Shown here: positions 15,132-22,149 of the stretch, one piece after another
Layout of the letters: every line of letters begins with the position of its first letter
How positions within the stretch are numbered: position 1 is the first letter of the stretch
Position numbers and translations under genes: made by a program
The notes under the pieces: model-generated
What the model was told of the DNA's origin: nothing
The model's database searches: none
What the model saw: the letters and a program-made list of their open reading frames with translations, nothing else
Assembly: GCA_946886645.1 (NCBI GenBank)
Contig: CAMPIY010000007.1
Coordinates: forward strand, 1 to 22,149
Source: an uncultured Sphingomonas sp.
GTDB taxonomy: Bacteria > Pseudomonadota > Alphaproteobacteria > Sphingomonadales > Sphingomonadaceae
Length of the DNA stretch: 22,149 bases
Direction: 5' to 3'

Positions 15132-16274
15132 ATGCTGAAGCTTCCCAAGGCCAATCTCGACGTGCGCGAGGCGCCGCGACATGTGGAGTCCATCTTCGAA
15201 TGGGCGCTCGCCAACCTCGACCGGCTTGCCATCGGCGGCCTGATCGCGGCGGGCATCGTCGGGGTCATGCTGGTCATGCGCTGGATCGGGCACCGGATGC
15301 TCGCCGACGATCCCGAAGTGCTCGGCTGGAAAGGCATCATCGGCCGGGTGTTTGCCAAGACAACCGTCCTCTTCATGGTCGCCGCGGCCATCGACATCGT
15401 CGCCAGCTACGCCGTCATCCCGGCCAAGCTCTCCCACCTCGCCGACATCTTCTTCACCATCGCCGCGGCCTTCCAGGCGGCGATCTGGGCGCGGGAGATC
15501 ATCATTGGCGTAATCCGCGGCCGCGTCGGCGAGGATCCCGGCGCCTCGACGCTGGGCAATGCCATGTCGCTGATCCGAGTGCTGGTCAGCGTCGCGGTGT
15601 TTGCCATTGCGATCATCGTCATCCTCGACAATCTGGGCGTGAACGTCACCGCGCTTGTCGCCGGCCTCGGCATCGGCGGCATCGCCATCGGCCTCGCCGC
15701 GCAGGGCATTTTCTCCGACCTGTTTGCGGCCCTCGCGATTGTCTTCGACCGCCCGTTCCGCCGGGGCGATGTCATTCGCTATGGATCCGGCCCCGCGACG
15801 ACCGGCACGGTCGAACGCATCGGCCTCAAGACCACTCGCCTCCGCGCCATCTCGGGCGAGCAGGTCATCATGGCCAACACCAAGCTGCTGGAGCAGGAGG
15901 TCACCAACATCGCCGACGCCCGCGTCCGGCGCGTCACCCTGCCCTTCGGCCTGGTCTACCAGACTCCGCCCGAAACCATCGACCGCTTGCCCGAAATCCT
16001 TGCCGAAGCGGTCACCGCGATCAAAAGCTGCAAGCTGGTGCGCTGCGTCGCCGTCAACTTCGGCCCAAGCGCGATCGAGTGCGAGCTGGTCTATGACGAT
16101 CGCACCCGCGACGGCGACACGCTGGCCGACCACAAGTCGCACATCATCATCGCGGCGATGCGCATCTTCGCCCGCGAAAAGATTCAGTTCGCCTATCCGA
16201 CGCAGACCACCTTCACCGCCGCGCCCGACGGGACTCTGGTGATGCCCTGGGCTCCTCCCGCCGAGACGAAATAA
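15132..16274 (+). CDS. MscS-family mechanosensitive ion channel
   Basis: The 380-residue inner-membrane protein is a small-conductance mechanosensitive channel that would release solutes on sudden osmotic downshift. Four hydrophobic segments precede the domain (about residues 30-52, 73-98, 104-130, 145-165). They are followed by the pore-lining helix GIGGIAIGLAAQGIFSDL and the beta domain start FDRPFRRGDVI. GTVERIGLKTTRLRAISGEQV and ANTKL are also typical of MscS. The C-terminal alpha/beta part is complete. The length is somewhat above E. coli MscS because of extra N-terminal membrane segments. The ATG at 15132 lacks a good Shine-Dalgarno, which would fit a short or absent leader. It is divergent from the WbqC operon, with 123 bases between starts. 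Confidence 0.93.
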   Translation: MLKLPKANLDVREAPRHVESIFEWALANLDRLAIGGLIAAGIVGVMLVMRWIGHRMLADDPEVLGWKGIIGRVFAKTTVLFMVAAAIDIVASYAVIPAKLSHLADIFFTIAAAFQAAIWAREIIIGVIRGRVGEDPGASTLGNAMSLIRVLVSVAVFAIAIIVILDNLGVNVTALVAGLGIGGIAIGLAAQGIFSDLFAALAIVFDRPFRRGDVIRYGSGPATTGTVERIGLKTTRLRAISGEQVIMANTKLLEQEVTNIADARVRRVTLPFGLVYQTPPETIDRLPEILAEAVTAIKSCKLVRCVAVNFGPSAIECELVYDDRTRDGDTLADHKSHIIIAAMRIFAREKIQFAYPTQTTFTAAPDGTLVMPWAPPAETK

Positions 16275-16340
16275 GCTTGCCGTAGCGTCGCCGCCGCCGC
16301 TCTTGCCAGCCTCGCGCGGGCGGGCCTAGGACAGCCTGAA

Positions 16341-16799
16341 ATGCCCATCGCCAGCCTCGACGAAATCCGCGCAAAAGTCGGCCAGACCGTCGGCGTCTCC
16401 GACTGGATCGAGGTCGGCCAGGATCGGATCAGCGAGTTCGCCGAGGCGACCGAGGACCGGCAGTTCATCCATACCGACCCGATCGCCGCCGCCAGTCACA
16501 CCCCATTCGGCGGGACCATCGCCCACGGTTTCCTGACGCTCTCGCTGCTGAGCCGGATGGCGGCCGACGCCATGCACATACCCGACAGCACGAAGATGGC
16601 CGTCAACTACGGCCTCGACCGCGTCCGTTTCCTCGCGCCCGTCCGCGCCGGCAAGCGCATCCGCGGCCACTTCATCCTGGACAGCGCCGAGGAGAAATCC
16701 CCCGGCCAGCTGCTTCTCAAACACACCGTCACGGTCGAGATCGAGGGCGAGGACAAACCCGCCCTCACCGCCCAGTGGCTCGGCCTCATCTTCACCTAG
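16341..16799 (+). CDS. MaoC-family dehydratase (enoyl-CoA hydratase-like)
   Basis: This 152-residue cytoplasmic protein is a single hot-dog-fold MaoC domain, the family that hydrates enoyl-CoA to (R)-3-hydroxyacyl-CoA. The hydratase signature is clear: [11 protein letters not shown] (37-47), carrying Asp39 and His44, then [15 protein letters not shown] (56-70). [17 protein letters not shown] (88-104) is the usual second block. The sequence resembles the NodN-like branch. The start at 16341 is preceded by AGGA about nine bases upstream. Its stop codon TAG runs directly into the Shine-Dalgarno of the thiolase gene, so the two are one transcript. Pairing with a thiolase points to acyl-CoA breakdown or polyester metabolism; which one is not decided by the sequence. 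Confidence 0.92.
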   Translation: MPIASLDEIRAKVGQTVGVSDWIEVGQDRISEFAEATEDRQFIHTDPIAAASHTPFGGTIAHGFLTLSLLSRMAADAMHIPDSTKMAVNYGLDRVRFLAPVRAGKRIRGHFILDSAEEKSPGQLLLKHTVTVEIEGEDKPALTAQWLGLIFT

Positions 16800-16809
16800 G
16801 AGAACCACC

Positions 16810-17994
16810 ATGTCCGTCCGCGACGCCGTCATCGTCTCCACCGCCCGCACGCCGATCGGCCGAGCCTATAAGGGCGCCTTCAATGCCACGCCCGGCGCGA
16901 CGCTCGGCGCATTGTCGCTCGCCCCTGCCATCGAGCGCGCAGGGATCGATGCCGGAGAGATCGACGACGTCGTCTGGGGCTGCGTCCTCACCCAGGGCGT
17001 TCAGGCCGGCAATATCGGCCGCCAGGTCGCGCTTCGGGCGGGCTGCCCCGTCACGGTCAGCGCCCAGACCATCGACCGCCAGTGCGCGTCCGGCCTGATG
17101 GCGATTGCCACCGCCGCCAAGCAGGTCATCATCGACCGTATGGATATCGTCGCGGCGGGCGGCCAGGACTCGATCTCCATGGTGCAGACGCCCGAAATGC
17201 GGATTGGCGGCGATCCCTCGCTGATCGCCATGCACAAGGACGTCTACATGCCGATGCTGCAGACGGCCGAGACGGTCGCCCAGCGCTACGGCATCAGCCG
17301 CGAGGCGATGGACGAATATGCACTCCAGTCGCAGCAGCGCACCGCCGCCGCCCAGGCCGAAGGGCGCCTATCGGCGGAGATCGTCCCCGCCACCGCCCGC
17401 ATGGGGATCAAGGACAAGGAAACCGGCGAGGTCTCGTTCAAGGACGTCACCATCGACAAGGACGAGGGCAACCGCGCCGATACGACCATCGAAGGGCTCG
17501 CCGCGCTCCAGCCGGTACTCGGCCCGGGCACCCACATCACCGCCGGCAACGCCAGCCAGCTGAGCGACGGCTCCTCCGCCTGCATCATCATGGACGCGGC
17601 GGCGGCGGAGCGTCGTGGCCTGGAGCCGCTCGGCCGCTACATCGGCATGGCGGTTGCTGGGACCGAGCCCGACGAGATGGGCATCGGCCCGGTCTTCGCC
17701 ATTCCCAAGCTGCTCGACCGGTTCGGCCTGAAGATGGACGACATCGGCCTGTGGGAGCTGAACGAGGCCTTCGCGGTCCAGGTCCTCTACTGCCGCGACA
17801 AGCTCGGCATCCCCAACGACATCCTCAACGTCAACGGCGGCGCCATTTCCATCGGCCACCCCTACGGCATGTCGGGCGCCCGCCTGACGGGCCACGCGCT
17901 GATCGAAGGGAAGCGTCGAGGCGCGAAGTATGTCGTCGCGACGATGTGCATTGGCGGGGGCATGGGGGCCGCAGGACTTTTCGAAGTCCTTTAG
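16810..17994 (+). CDS. Acetyl-CoA acetyltransferase / acyl-CoA thiolase
   Basis: The 394-residue enzyme is a thiolase that either splits 3-ketoacyl-CoA or condenses acetyl-CoA units. The nucleophile is Cys92 in [12 protein letters not shown], the general base His350 in [12 protein letters not shown], and the second cysteine Cys380 in [19 protein letters not shown] (in [10 protein letters not shown]) is also present, so the active site is complete. The length is normal for the family. The GHPYG form, instead of the more common GHPIG or GHPLG, is shared by a fatty-acid-type subgroup. GGAG overlaps the stop codon of the MaoC gene and lies about eight bases before the ATG at 16810. The gene ends sharing four bases with the convergent Tet-type exporter. 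Confidence 0.96.
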   Translation: MSVRDAVIVSTARTPIGRAYKGAFNATPGATLGALSLAPAIERAGIDAGEIDDVVWGCVLTQGVQAGNIGRQVALRAGCPVTVSAQTIDRQCASGLMAIATAAKQVIIDRMDIVAAGGQDSISMVQTPEMRIGGDPSLIAMHKDVYMPMLQTAETVAQRYGISREAMDEYALQSQQRTAAAQAEGRLSAEIVPATARMGIKDKETGEVSFKDVTIDKDEGNRADTTIEGLAALQPVLGPGTHITAGNASQLSDGSSACIIMDAAAAERRGLEPLGRYIGMAVAGTEPDEMGIGPVFAIPKLLDRFGLKMDDIGLWELNEAFAVQVLYCRDKLGIPNDILNVNGGAISIGHPYGMSGARLTGHALIEGKRRGAKYVVATMCIGGGMGAAGLFEVL

Positions 17995-19217
17995 TCCGCC
18001 TCGATCACCACCTCAGGCGCAGGTTTCGCCGTTCCCGCCGCGATAATCACGGCCGCGCCACCAATCAGCAGCGCCGCGACGAAGAAGGCCGCGCCGACAA
18101 AACCGTTGCGGCTACCGATCGCCAGGCTCTGCGCCGCAATCACCGGCCCCAGGATCGCGGCGACGCTGTTCATCGCGCCCAGCCCGCCCTGGAGCGCGCC
18201 CTGCCGGCTCGCATCGACCATTTTCGACAGGATGCCGTTCAGTGCCGGATAGGCGAAAGCGCCCAGGCTGCCGACGATGAAGAAGGCATAGACCTGCCAG
18301 CCCTGCGTCGTGAACGCATAGGCGAGCAGCGTCAGCGCCGCCGCGCCCAGCCCGACGATTGCGGCCCAGCGTTCCCCAAATCGAGGCATGACCTTCGGCG
18401 TCAGCCAAAGCTGGACGACGATGGATAGGAAGCCGACCCACGCCAGGCTCCAGCCGATCTGACCCGCGTCCCAGCCGAACTGGATCGACGCCCAGAACGC
18501 CCAGGTTGCCGGATAGACGATCCCGCCGAGCTGCCACAGGAACCAGGCGACCAGCAGCGGCGCCGCATTGCCGACCTGAAACAGGGGCTTGAAGGCCCCG
18601 ACGATGTGCGCATCCCGAAGCCGAAAGGGCCGGCGATGCTCGTCGTCCAGCGTCTCGGGCAGCAGGAAATACATGGTCGCGGCGTTGACCAGCGCCAGCA
18701 CCGCTGCGACGACAAAGGGCGCGCGCGTGCCCAGGTCCGACACGATCCCGCCCAGCGCAGGGCCAATCACGAACCCGACGCCAAACGCCGCGCCCAGCAG
18801 GCCATAGGTCTGTGCGCGCTTCTCCGGCGGCGTAACGTCGGCGATGACGGCTCCGGCGGGTCCGAAGGTCGCGCCTGCCACACCGGCGATGGCCCGCCCC
18901 AGGAACAGCCAGGCCAGCGTCGGCGCCACCGCCATCAGCAGATAATCGAGGCCAAACGCCAGCATCGCCGCGATCAGCACCGGCCGCCGCCCGAAATGAT
19001 CGCCCAGATTGCCCATGATCGGCCCGGCGAAGAACTGCGCGATCGCGAACACCGCCAGCATCCACCCGGACACGCGGGTCGCGCTTTCCAGGTCCATATG
19101 CCCGAGCTCGGTGATCAGCGACGGCAAAACGGGCATGACGATGCCGAAGCCGATCACGTCGATGGTCACCGCCGCAAGGACGATTGGCACGGCCCGATGT
19201 TCGAAGCGCGGAAGCAT
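17991..19217 (-). CDS. Tet-type (TCR) MFS efflux transporter
   Basis: This 408-residue inner-membrane protein is a 12-helix drug:proton antiporter of the DHA1 branch that contains the TetA tetracycline exporters. Motif A between helices 2 and 3 reads [14 protein letters not shown], and motif C in helix 5 contains [10 protein letters not shown]. The N-terminus ([17 protein letters not shown]) matches the TetA type. Chromosomal proteins of this kind often do not confer tetracycline resistance, so the substrate is left open. No adjacent tetR-type gene is present in the window. The 111 bases to the divergent exported-protein gene contain a perfect inverted repeat close to that other gene. Its stop overlaps the thiolase stop. 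Confidence 0.88.
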   Translation of the reverse strand: MLPRFEHRAVPIVLAAVTIDVIGFGIVMPVLPSLITELGHMDLESATRVSGWMLAVFAIAQFFAGPIMGNLGDHFGRRPVLIAAMLAFGLDYLLMAVAPTLAWLFLGRAIAGVAGATFGPAGAVIADVTPPEKRAQTYGLLGAAFGVGFVIGPALGGIVSDLGTRAPFVVAAVLALVNAATMYFLLPETLDDEHRRPFRLRDAHIVGAFKPLFQVGNAAPLLVAWFLWQLGGIVYPATWAFWASIQFGWDAGQIGWSLAWVGFLSIVVQLWLTPKVMPRFGERWAAIVGLGAAALTLLAYAFTTQGWQVYAFFIVGSLGAFAYPALNGILSKMVDASRQGALQGGLGAMNSVAAILGPVIAAQSLAIGSRNGFVGAAFFVAALLIGGAAVIIAAGTAKPAPEVVIEAD

Positions 19218-19293
19218 GGCGCGCCGCCGTGGCAGGCCTGTCGCCGCGAGGCAAGCTCGCCTGGGTCTTGTGCCGGCGGTGGAACCGGATTAG

Positions 19294-19315
19294 CTGTATT
19301 GCAGTAACAATACAG
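19294..19315. promoter_or_regulatory. Inverted repeat, probable operator before the HExxH protein gene
   Basis: CTGTATTG (19294-19301) and CAATACAG (19308-19315) form a perfect 8-bp inverted repeat around a 6-base spacer, ending 13 bases before the ATG at 19329. It lies in the divergent gap between a Tet-type exporter and an exported protein, where a TetR- or MarR-type regulator would be expected to bind. No T-tract follows, so it is not a terminator. Confidence 0.6.
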
Positions 19316-19328
19316 TGGGATCAGGCGA

Positions 19329-20276
19329 ATGGCTCGGACTTTGAACGCTTTTCGGATAACGGCGCTGGCGGCCGCCGCGGCCCTCTTGCCGCAGGCGGCG
19401 TTGGCCGTTGAGCCGGCAAAGGACAGTCTCCGCCTGGTCGACCTCACCGCCCAGTTCGACAGAGTCGCGCTCGAAACCGCGGGCATGGACGACCAGGCCA
19501 AGGTAGCGGCCTTCGAAAAGGCGATGACGCCGCTGGCCGAGGGCTTCTACGCCCGCTCGCGCAAACCCGATCGCTACGACACGCGCGTCCTCAAGACTCT
19601 CGCCGCCTATCCCGAGAAGCGCGACAAGATCCTCGCCGTCTCGAAACAGTTCTCCGCGCTCCTCGCTCCTGCCCGCGCAAGCTTCGAAAAGGCGTTCGGC
19701 CCGGTCCACAGCGACCAGCCGGTTTACCTGCTCCACAGCTTGGGGGAGATGGACGGCGGCACCCGCGACCTCAACGGCAAGGACACGCTGATCTTCGGCG
19801 CCGACGGCATCGTCAACTATCATGACGGCCAGGACCTGACGCCTTTCTTCCACCACGAGCTGTTCCATCTGGCCCATGAAAAGCCGTTCGGCGAATGCAA
19901 GCCGGTCTGGTGCTCCCTGTGGGAAGAAGGCCTCGCGACCTACGTCGGCGCCTCGCTCAACCCCGACGCGGGCGACGCGGCGCTGATGCTCGACCTTCCA
20001 AAGCCGATCCGCCCCGCCGTCGACGCCGACCGCAAAGGCGCGGTGTGTGCCGTCCGCGCGATCCTCGATTCCACCGAAGAGAAGGATTACGCCTCGCTCT
20101 TCTATGGGGATTCCTCAATCCCCGGCTGGCCGTCGCGTATGGGCTATTATGTCGGCTACCTAGCCATGGCCGACCTCGGAAAAACGCATAGCCTCAAGCA
20201 ATTGGCGGACATGCCTCAGGCGGAGGCGAGGATAGCGCTGGAAGGCGCGATGAGCCGGCTCGCCAGCTGCGGTTGA
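19329..20276 (+). CDS. Exported putative zinc metallopeptidase (HExxH)
   Basis: This 315-residue protein starts with a signal peptide (residues 1-26, ending PQAALA before VEPA), so it should be periplasmic or secreted. HELFH (176-180) inside FFHHELFHLAHE fits the HExxH zinc motif, and EEGLATYV (199-206) supplies a downstream glutamate, as in gluzincin-type peptidases. A C-terminal GYYVGYLAMADLG resembles the helix found late in DUF2268-like predicted zinc proteases. Cys190, Cys195, Cys240 and Cys314 could form disulfides. The substrate is unknown, and membership of a named family is an inference. A perfect inverted repeat lies just upstream, so regulated expression is likely. It ends 32 bases before the DUF4126 gene on the same strand. 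Confidence 0.8.
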   Translation: MARTLNAFRITALAAAAALLPQAALAVEPAKDSLRLVDLTAQFDRVALETAGMDDQAKVAAFEKAMTPLAEGFYARSRKPDRYDTRVLKTLAAYPEKRDKILAVSKQFSALLAPARASFEKAFGPVHSDQPVYLLHSLGEMDGGTRDLNGKDTLIFGADGIVNYHDGQDLTPFFHHELFHLAHEKPFGECKPVWCSLWEEGLATYVGASLNPDAGDAALMLDLPKPIRPAVDADRKGAVCAVRAILDSTEEKDYASLFYGDSSIPGWPSRMGYYVGYLAMADLGKTHSLKQLADMPQAEARIALEGAMSRLASCG

Positions 20277-20308
20277 CGGGGCGCCGCCTTTTCTGACAGC
20301 TTCATCGC

Positions 20309-20917
20309 GTGACGCCGGTCGAACTCGTCGCGCTCGCCGCTTCCACCAGCCTGCTTGCTGGTTGGCGGCTCTATCTCGTGACCCTGATCACCGGCCTGGG
20401 CATGAAGTTCGGCTGGATCGCTCTACCCGACCATCTCCATGCGCTCGACGTGCTCGCCAACAATTGGGTGCTCGCCATTGCCGCGGTCGGGACCTTCATG
20501 GAATTCTTCGCTGACAAGATCGCCTGGGTCGATAGCGCCTGGGATGCGGTGCACAGCTTCATCCGGCCGTTGGGCGGTGCGCTCCTCAGCCTCGCCATCG
20601 TCGACGCTTCTGACCCCGCCTGGCAGGTCGGCAGCTTCCTGCTCGGCGGCGGCGCGGCACTGGTTGCCCATGCCGGCAAGGCGGGCGCGCGCACCCTCGT
20701 CAATGCCAGCCCGGAGCCTTTCTCCAACGTCATCGTCTCGACCGGCGAGGACATCGCCACCGGCGGCCTCCTCGCGCTCGCCATCGCCAATCCGATCGCG
20801 GCGGCTGTGATCGCGCTCGTCCTGGTGGTCCTGTCGATCTGGCTGGTTTGGGAGGCGCGCCGCTTCCTTCGCCGCGTCATCGACCGGATCAATCCGCCGC
20901 CCCGGCCGGCGCCCTGA
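20309..20917 (+). CDS. DUF4126 domain membrane protein
   Basis: The 202-residue inner-membrane protein matches the DUF4126 family, whose function is unknown. About five to six hydrophobic segments are visible. They include VALAASTSLLAGWRLYLVTL near the start, NNWVLAIAAVGTFMEFFADKI in the middle and a long C-terminal helix (VIALVLVVLSIWLVWEARRFL). ARTLVNASPEPFSNVIVSTGED is the most polar conserved-looking loop. The C-terminus is proline-rich (NPPPRPAP). Translation appears to begin at GTG 20309; no strong ribosome binding site is seen, so the start is less certain than the rest. It follows the exported HExxH gene closely and may be transcribed with it. Confidence 0.85.
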   Translation: MTPVELVALAASTSLLAGWRLYLVTLITGLGMKFGWIALPDHLHALDVLANNWVLAIAAVGTFMEFFADKIAWVDSAWDAVHSFIRPLGGALLSLAIVDASDPAWQVGSFLLGGGAALVAHAGKAGARTLVNASPEPFSNVIVSTGEDIATGGLLALAIANPIAAAVIALVLVVLSIWLVWEARRFLRRVIDRINPPPRPAP

Positions 20918-20963
20918 ACATTGCGCCGCCTCGCGTGTTGAGCCGGTCAAAGGAGGCTAGCTG

Positions 20964-21206
20964 ATGACCGACACGACCTTGCCAATGCTGGAAAGGATCG
21001 CCCGCGTGCTCGCCGGTGCCGAACTTAGCGCCAACGCGGACGGCGACGACGCCCACGCGGCAAGGGAAGTCGACGAACATTGGCATGACCATCGCAACCA
21101 GGCGATGGCCATCCTTCACACCATTCGCGAGCCCGACGCGCAGGTGAGCGAAAGCGACGGCGCCATCTGGCGCAGGTTGGTCGAAGCCGCGATCGCCAAC
21201 GGATGA
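20964..21206 (+). CDS. Conserved hypothetical protein (80 aa)
   Basis: This small acidic cytoplasmic protein starts MTDTTLPMLERIARVLAG. It has a charged middle with several histidines (DEHWHDHRNQ), then AMAILHTIREPD and a C-terminal helix (GAIWRRLVEAAIANG). I do not recognise a named domain, but the layout resembles short conserved proteins widespread in alphaproteobacteria. The start is firm: a strong AAAGGAGG lies about eight bases before the ATG at 20964. Its stop overlaps the start of the following exporter gene as ATGA, so they are co-translated. A role linked to the exporter is possible but not shown. Confidence 0.8.
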   Translation: MTDTTLPMLERIARVLAGAELSANADGDDAHAAREVDEHWHDHRNQAMAILHTIREPDAQVSESDGAIWRRLVEAAIANG

Positions 21207-22149
21207 AGCGTCACGCTCCGGCATGGACGCTCGTCATGTCGGTCGCGGCGTCGTCGCTGAGCTTCATCGACGGCTCGATCCTCAACGTCGCCCTGCCCGC
21301 CATCCGCGAAGGCACCGGCGCCAATGCCGCCGAGGTTCAGTGGGTGGTCAACGGCTACACGCTTCCGCTAGCCGCGCTGATCCTGCTCGGCGGCGCGCTC
21401 GGCGACCATCACGGACGGCGGCTGTGGCTGGTGATCGGCACGGCCTTGTTCGGCATCGCCTCGCTGGTCTGCGCGCTCAGCGGATCGCTCGAACCCTTGC
21501 TCGCTGGACGGGCGCTCCAGGGCATTGGCGCGGCGCTGTTGCTACCCAACAGCCTTGCCTTGCTCAACGGAGCCTATGAAGGCGAAGCTCGCGGACGGGC
21601 CATCGGCGTGTGGGCAGCCGCAGGCGCGATCAGCGCTGCTATCGCCCCGCTACTGGGCGGCTGGCTGGTCGAGCATTTCGGCTGGCCGAGCATCTTCTAC
21701 ATCAACATCCCATTCGTGGTCGTCGCGATCTTCGTCGCGCTGACGAAAGTCGCGGAGGTCAGCGATCCCGGAAAAGCGCGTCTCGATATCGGCGGAGCGG
21801 TGCTGGCGACGCTCGGTCTTGGCGCAGCGACCTACGGCCTCACCATTTGGTCAGAGAAGTTCGCGCTAACGCCGATTGCGGGCATCGCTATGGCGGCGGG
21901 CGCCGCATTGCTCATAGGTTTCGTGCTTTACGAACGCCGCCTCGGCGACAAGGCGATGGTCCCGCTCGCCTTGTTCGGCAACCGCTGTTTCACCTCTTTG
22001 AACCTGATGACCTTCCTCCTCTACGGAGCATTCGGCGGGGCGATGCTGCTCATCCCCTTCACGCTGATCGAGGCGGGCGGCTATTCGCCGATCGAAGCCG
22101 GGCTTTCGCTGCTTCCGCTGTCGATCCTGATCGGCGGCGCATCGCCGAT
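21203..22149 (+). CDS. DHA2-family MFS exporter, EmrB/QacA-like (3' end outside window)
   Basis: The frame opens at ATG 21203, overlapping the previous stop by four bases (ATGA), and is still open at the end of the window after 315 codons. It encodes the first two thirds of a 14-helix drug:proton antiporter. The N-terminus has the DHA2 hallmark SFIDGSILNVALPAI, motif A reads GALGDHHGRR, and the helix-5 region contains IAPLLGGWLVEHFGWPSIFYINIPF, the most diagnostic stretch for EmrB/QacA proteins. Substrates are not predictable. No EmrA-type adaptor or regulator is visible upstream; the only coupled partner is the 80-residue unknown protein. Confidence 0.92.
   Translation, partial: MKRHAPAWTLVMSVAASSLSFIDGSILNVALPAIREGTGANAAEVQWVVNGYTLPLAALILLGGALGDHHGRRLWLVIGTALFGIASLVCALSGSLEPLLAGRALQGIGAALLLPNSLALLNGAYEGEARGRAIGVWAAAGAISAAIAPLLGGWLVEHFGWPSIFYINIPFVVVAIFVALTKVAEVSDPGKARLDIGGAVLATLGLGAATYGLTIWSEKFALTPIAGIAMAAGAALLIGFVLYERRLGDKAMVPLALFGNRCFTSLNLMTFLLYGAFGGAMLLIPFTLIEAGGYSPIEAGLSLLPLSILIGGASP

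Noticed and set aside
15009..16142. Minus-strand frame continuous with the WbqC gene, which would make a 621-residue protein
   Set aside because: The extra part lies opposite the MscS-type gene and is an acidic D/E/H/A-rich translation. The WbqC family N-terminal motif HQPNFLPW sits only 14 residues after the ATG at 15008, as expected for a complete protein.
16275..16340. Search for a terminator between the MscS-type and MaoC genes
   Set aside because: The stretch is GC-rich, but I see no stable hairpin followed by a T-tract.
17082..18428. 448-codon plus-strand frame across thiolase and exporter genes
   Set aside because: It is out of frame with the thiolase, which has all catalytic residues, and the translation is arginine-rich noise.
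18112..19254. 380-codon minus-strand frame overlapping the Tet-type exporter
   Set aside because: A shifted frame of the same strand without hydrophobic helices; the exporter frame has the MFS motifs.
1..22149. Defence island, CRISPR, prophage, IS element, tRNA or integration site
   Set aside because: No repeats of the right period, no transposase or integrase, no cloverleaf-like sequence and no nuclease or helicase genes were found. The S24 repressor alone is not evidence of a prophage.

Overview
The window is a gene-dense, GC-rich stretch of what looks like an ordinary alphaproteobacterial chromosome, most likely a sphingomonad (Sphingomonadaceae or a close relative). The reasons are the protein repertoire (TamA/TamB pair, S24 repressor of the short sphingomonad type, type IB topoisomerase, DUF4126 protein, MHS permease) and the strong third-position GC bias, which opens very long spurious frames opposite real genes. 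No rRNA, tRNA, CRISPR array, insertion sequence, integrase or attachment site is visible, and no gap between genes exceeds about 130 bases.

Layout from left to right. 1-629: the 3' end of glnA (glutamine synthetase I, adenylylation-site motif intact). 706-1656: a tandem PilZ-domain protein. 1653-9141, minus strand: a coupled operon read tamA, tamB, then a KgtP-like permease, possibly preceded by a small ORF (9222-9431). 9542-10963: a regulatory patch with a tiny membrane protein, an S24-peptidase repressor facing a perfect 16-bp palindrome, and a divergent two-gene unit (an HTH-like 62-residue protein and a 110-residue unknown). 10966-12022, minus: a membrane protein and a DJ-1/PfpI protein. 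12079-13080, plus: topoisomerase IB. 13077-15008, minus: an overlapping operon of WbqC-family protein, GNAT acetyltransferase and polysaccharide deacetylase-like protein. 15132-17994, plus: MscS-type channel, MaoC hydratase, thiolase. 17991-19217, minus: a Tet-type MFS exporter. 19329-20917, plus: an exported HExxH protein and a DUF4126 membrane protein. 20964-22149, plus: an 80-residue unknown coupled to a DHA2 (EmrB/QacA-type) exporter that runs off the window.

How the genes work together. tamA and tamB encode the two halves of the translocation and assembly module linking inner and outer membrane. The WbqC/GNAT/deacetylase genes look like a small glycan or sugar-modification unit. MaoC and thiolase are successive-type enzymes of acyl-CoA metabolism. 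The S24 repressor with its palindrome, facing a small DNA-binding-like gene, resembles a cI/cro-style switch without any phage genes around it.

The most noteworthy architecture is compaction. All five convergent gene pairs end within two bases of each other, and four of them overlap by exactly four bases, stop codon on stop codon. Most co-directional pairs share ATGA or TGATG junctions. I do not see a clearly new defence or mobile system. The best candidates for new biology are the 9.4-11.0 kb repressor patch, the WbqC operon, and the inverted repeat in front of the exported metallopeptidase-like gene.
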